DNA of 64,000 nt from CBDIDH01 sp965277595. GTDB taxonomy: Bacteria; Planctomycetota; Planctomycetia; Isosphaerales; Isosphaeraceae. How positions within the stretch are numbered: the stretch's first letter is position 1; every line of letters starts with the position of its first letter. The notes beneath the pieces were generated by a model. That model was not told the DNA's origin. It searched no databases and saw nothing but the letters and a program-made list of their open reading frames with translations. A program made the translations under genes and the position numbers. Shown here piece after piece: positions 61,024 to 64,000 of the stretch. Where the stretch lies: positions 2,604,001 through 2,668,000 of the forward strand of contig CBDIDH010000002.1 in NCBI GenBank assembly GCA_965277595.1, in the 5' to 3' direction.

Positions 61024-63393
61024 TTATTTTATGTTCGAGCCGGACGCCATCTCACGTTCAAGACGATCAGGCGACCAGGCCCCTTCGTGTCGGCTAAACA
61101 GAGGGCGGCTTCGAAAGACCTGCCCTTCCAGCCCCGGCGCGATCTCGGGCCAGCGCCCGACAAACGTTCCGGCCGATGCCCCTTTGCGGCCCGAGAGCCA
61201 GGAAGGCGCGGGGCCTTCCGTCTTGAACCATTCGCCGACTCGCTCCAGGTCCTGGGCAGATTCCAAGCGGCCGATCAGCTTGGTGCTGCAATTGCCGAAG
61301 ACGTTGTAATCGACCGATCGCGGACTCTGGGTGCAAAGGAGACCGGCGACCCCGTATTTCCGCCCTTGCGTGAAGATGCGGATCAAAGGAACCTTCGCGG
61401 CGGGTTTGGCGGCGCCCGCGGGAATGAAGTCGCGGGCCTCGTCGATGTAAAAGAGCAGGCTGGGACGTCCCGGCGTCGGTTCGACCGAGGTGATCATCCA
61501 TCGATAGACCTCGGCCGCGAGCGAGGCCACGAAGAAGTGTTTTTGATCGTCGTCGTTTAATGCGTTCAGATAAATCACATTCAGAGGGGTCTTGCCGGGC
61601 GTCTCGGATCGGCAAAAGGCGTCGAGATCGAGACGTTGGCCCCCCGTGAAGAGCGCCGAGGCCGGACCGAGCCGAAGGCCGTTGAGCTTGCGCGCCAGGC
61701 GCTCACGTTCCCCCTTCTTTATGAATTGGTCCGCGTCGTCCATCGCCACGGTGGTCGGGTCGGCGGCGGCCTCGGCGATCGTGGCGAGGTCAACGTCCCG
61801 CCCCGCGCCGTCGGCCGCGAGCGCTCGGAGGACCATGAAGAGAAAGGTTTGCTGCGAGTCCGTCTCGCCTCCAAGCTTCGCCAGCGCGACAAGCTGCGCC
61901 GCGGCGGCCGAGAGCATCCCTTCCCATTCTTCCTCGCGACGAATTGGATCGACGATCCTCGCCAGTTCATCGCGACCGGCGAGGCGGATCGGGTCAAGGC
62001 TCAGGCGACGTCCGTGCGACGAGCCGGGGGTCCAGATTCTCGGCTCGACCCGATCAAGAAACTCGCGACGGTTTGTCTTCTCAACCTCGGAGAGTCCAGC
62101 AGGTTCGGCAGCCTCGCGGAGAAACTGGACAAGATCCCCCTGAGGGTCGATCGCCAGGACCGGGACGCCAAGGCGAATCGCTTCCTCGGCGACAACCTTG
62201 GCCATCCAGGTCTTGCCGCTTCCCGCCGCGCCGACGACCGCCAGGTGCGTCGGCAAGATCGCCAGGGGCAGGGTAACCGGTGTCGATCCATCGGCGGTCG
62301 AGCCGACCTGAAGAGCATCAAATGCCTTTGCCTTGATCGATTTCTCGGGTCCGGTCGGGTCGTCGACGGTGGTCGACTCGTCAACCTCAACGGCCCAGGC
62401 GCGCTCCTCCGTTCGCGGCTCGACGACCCCGACCGCCGGGTCGTTCGCGACGACCGCTCCCGACGCGGAATTCGACCAGTGCGTGAGCCGGACTCCTTCG
62501 TGCTTGGGGCCGAGCCGGTTCAGGCAATTCTTGTGCTTGTCCCACTTGCAGAGAGCGCAAAACGAAGGTTCACCGGGGGGTTTGAGGCCCTTCCCGGTCG
62601 ACTCGTCGTAATGAACCCAACCGGCCATCGAGGCGAGCAGGTTGAACATCTTTTGCCGCTGGCCGTGAACCTTCTCCCAGGGAAGTTCGACCATCTCTCG
62701 GGTCGGGTGGAGATAGAGCACGCCCACGTCGGCCTCGGTCCGGTACTGGACCTGATACATCAACGCATAAAGCGAGACCTGAAAGAGGTCGTTCCCCGGC
62801 TCTCCGGCGGGCGTTAGCTTGTAGTCGACGATCCGGTGTCGTTCGGTCCGCCAGTCGTAAAAGACATAATCAAGGATACCCTTGACCCGGACCGACTCGC
62901 CCGCGGGGCCGACATCAAAAGTCGCGTCAATCGAACGCTTCGGGTTGCCGAAGAGATGGCTGAGCACCTCGCCGGCCGCCTTGCCGCGCGTCAGGGCATC
63001 GGCGACGATGTCGGCCAGCTCTCGCATGTAAACGCCGACGGCCCGGATAAACGCCTGCTGCTGCGTCGCGGATCGAGCGGCGAGGTAATCCAGGTTCACG
63101 CAATTCTGATTGAGAAAGGCGCGAAGCCGATGCTCGATCGCCCGCGAGTCCGGCTCACCTTCGAGGGCCTTATGGACCTCAGGGGCGTCGAGCGCCTTGC
63201 GGTTAAACGAGGCGATCGCGGCATGAAAGAGGCTCCCACAGGCGGTCTCGTTGCCACCGGCCTTCCAGAGCCGCGTGACCGCCCTCGGCTTGAGGTTCAG
63301 GCGCCGGGTCTGCTCGGCGTCGAAGTACGAGATTCGAGGGCAGGTGGCCGCGACCCTGACCTCCGAGACACTGAACGTCGTGACCGCCGCCAT
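61024..63393 (-). CDS. Cas4-like Fe-S PD-(D/E)XK nuclease fused to a HerA-type ATPase
   Basis: The protein has 789 residues. Residues ~1-295 match a RecB/Cas4-type nuclease: Cys18 (AATCPRISYF), GSLFHAAI with His57, metal-binding GILDYV (Asp175) and VDYK (Asp190, Lys192), then three Cys at ~279, 282 and 290 (CALCKWDKHKNC). One N-terminal plus three C-terminal Cys is the Fe-S cluster arrangement of Cas4/AddB. Residues ~360-785 are a HerA/FtsK-superfamily ATPase: Walker A GAAGSGKT (~388-395), Walker B LLFYIDEARDF (~647-657) and HerA-type TQSPRSVDYNVFGNCSTKLI (~689-708). A nuclease and ring-translocase in one chain suggests DNA end processing or defence. It lies 7 bp downstream of an unknown gene that runs off the window. 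No cas1, cas2 or array is near, so adaptation is unlikely. Confidence 0.88.
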   Translation of the reverse strand: MAAVTTFSVSEVRVAATCPRISYFDAEQTRRLNLKPRAVTRLWKAGGNETACGSLFHAAIASFNRKALDAPEVHKALEGEPDSRAIEHRLRAFLNQNCVNLDYLAARSATQQQAFIRAVGVYMRELADIVADALTRGKAAGEVLSHLFGNPKRSIDATFDVGPAGESVRVKGILDYVFYDWRTERHRIVDYKLTPAGEPGNDLFQVSLYALMYQVQYRTEADVGVLYLHPTREMVELPWEKVHGQRQKMFNLLASMAGWVHYDESTGKGLKPPGEPSFCALCKWDKHKNCLNRLGPKHEGVRLTHWSNSASGAVVANDPAVGVVEPRTEERAWAVEVDESTTVDDPTGPEKSIKAKAFDALQVGSTADGSTPVTLPLAILPTHLAVVGAAGSGKTWMAKVVAEEAIRLGVPVLAIDPQGDLVQFLREAAEPAGLSEVEKTNRREFLDRVEPRIWTPGSSHGRRLSLDPIRLAGRDELARIVDPIRREEEWEGMLSAAAAQLVALAKLGGETDSQQTFLFMVLRALAADGAGRDVDLATIAEAAADPTTVAMDDADQFIKKGERERLARKLNGLRLGPASALFTGGQRLDLDAFCRSETPGKTPLNVIYLNALNDDDQKHFFVASLAAEVYRWMITSVEPTPGRPSLLFYIDEARDFIPAGAAKPAAKVPLIRIFTQGRKYGVAGLLCTQSPRSVDYNVFGNCSTKLIGRLESAQDLERVGEWFKTEGPAPSWLSGRKGASAGTFVGRWPEIAPGLEGQVFRSRPLFSRHEGAWSPDRLEREMASGSNIK

Positions 63394-63400
63394 TGTGCCT

Positions 63401-64000
63401 CTACTTCCTGAGCAACAGGAACAGGTCGTCGTCTTGCGGGGTCGCGTGGATCAACCCCTCCTTGTGCATATTCTCGGCGATCGACTTGACCCGCGGCCGG
63501 GCCGGTTCGAAGGTCATCCTCGGTTCCTTCATCACCTTGACATACCCTTTCGCGATCGCCGAGGCCGTCGAGCCCATCATCCAGGCCAGTTGAGCCATGA
63601 TGTATTGCCGGACGTCCTTCTCGTCGAGCACGGCCAGAAGCGTTTCGACGACAGTCGCCTTCGGTCCGTCCTCGGTCAGGAGCGGGCGGAGCAAGGGGTG
63701 CGATCGATAGCGGTCCTTGCGATGATGCGAGGCGATCACCTCGGCCTCGGTCACCTGGCGGACCTTGCCGCGCGGATCTTCGATGTCCAGGTCGCCCGAT
63801 CGGGCCATGCCGACGACGTCACGCAGCGCATCGAGCGCGGCGTATTGTTCAAAGTTGATCTTGAGATGTTCAAATTTGTCGTGACCGAGTTGCTCCAGAC
63901 CTTTGTAATATTCCACCCCTTGAGGACCGACCTTGAGCGGCCTGCGCTCGTGGTCGGTGACGAGCAAGCGGTGGTCGGGCGGGTTCTCGACTTCCCAGAG
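63401..64000 (-). CDS. Unknown protein coupled to the nuclease-HerA gene (5' truncated by window)
   Basis: The last ~199 codons are visible and the frame is open to the right edge. The sequence is soluble and mixed helical: KVGPQGVEYYKGLEQLGHDK, LDIEDPRGKVRQVTEAEVIA, RYRSHPLLRPLLTEDGPKAT and a C-terminal helical part (VRQYIMAQLAWMMGSTASAI, KSIAENMHKEGLIHATPQDD) that could be a winged-helix-like DNA-binding unit. I cannot assign a family. The stop is 7 bp before the nuclease-HerA start, whose ribosome site lies inside this gene's end, so the two are co-expressed and probably work together. Confidence 0.75.
   Translation of the reverse strand, partial: LWEVENPPDHRLLVTDHERRPLKVGPQGVEYYKGLEQLGHDKFEHLKINFEQYAALDALRDVVGMARSGDLDIEDPRGKVRQVTEAEVIASHHRKDRYRSHPLLRPLLTEDGPKATVVETLLAVLDEKDVRQYIMAQLAWMMGSTASAIAKGYVKVMKEPRMTFEPARPRVKSIAENMHKEGLIHATPQDDDLFLLLRK

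Noticed and set aside
61024..63393. Cas4 as evidence of a CRISPR-Cas locus
   Set aside because: The nuclease is fused to HerA, no cas1/cas2 or effector gene is in the window and there is no array.

Overview
The window is a GC-rich chromosomal segment from a planctomycete, most likely of the Isosphaeraceae/Gemmataceae type. This rests on lineage-typical content: four adjacent pairs of DUF1549/DUF1553 (PSCyt/PSD1) haem-motif proteins with DUF1501 proteins, a secreted dockerin protein carrying an N-terminal LEPR-XLL-like motif (LERREVLS), a C-terminally extended ECF sigma factor, and very large envelope proteins without recognisable families. I saw no rRNA, tRNA, CRISPR array, transposase, prophage or plasmid gene. 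The window cuts a gene at each end.

Layout, left to right. 1-2465: the 3' end of a Pls/PosA-type hexapeptide-repeat membrane protein converges on a dockerin protein. 2884-6594: a ferritin-like DUF892 protein, then a two-domain KaiC-like ATPase overlapping a hybrid histidine kinase by 4 bp. 6607-15885 (minus): a probable five-gene operon of two PSD1/DUF1501 pairs plus a YkgJ-type cysteine-cluster protein. 16120-19302 (minus): a GtaA-like glutaminase-family protein and a small Gly/Tyr/His-rich secreted protein. 19804-25433: two related 531-residue GT39-type membrane glycosyltransferases in inverted orientation around a toroid/DUF4159 protein. 25710-33088: a stand-alone receiver protein, then a minus-strand cluster of ApbE-DUF2271, PSD1, DUF1501 and a TMTC-like membrane protein. 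33275-35985: a small membrane-associated protein, a DUF4142 protein and an exported aldo/keto reductase. 36609-42223 (plus): an ABC exporter with an unusual extracytoplasmic insertion, then a highly ordered PSD1/DUF1501 pair bounded by a candidate promoter and a strong terminator.

42324-52837 (minus): two translationally coupled giant proteins (1156 and 2348 residues) with extracytoplasmic beta-rich regions and membrane segments. The larger looks like a head-to-tail fusion with an internal signal-peptide-like segment. 53192-61008: a ricin-lectin/esterase/SMP-30 fusion, a phospholipase D-family protein, an ECF sigma factor fused through a membrane segment to a di-haem cytochrome domain, and a carboxypeptidase-regulatory-like repeat protein. 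61024-64000 (minus): a Cas4-like Fe-S nuclease fused to a HerA-type ATPase, directly downstream of an unknown gene that runs off the window.

Most genes appear to serve the cell envelope: exported redox proteins with haem or flavin, carbohydrate-binding modules, membrane glycosyltransferases, a lipid-type exporter and giant surface proteins. The strongest candidates for undescribed biology are the sigma factor/di-haem fusion, the giant-protein pair, and the nuclease-HerA fusion with its unknown partner. A family of intergenic inverted repeats built on GGTCATCGGTCCTTGG occurs at three places.
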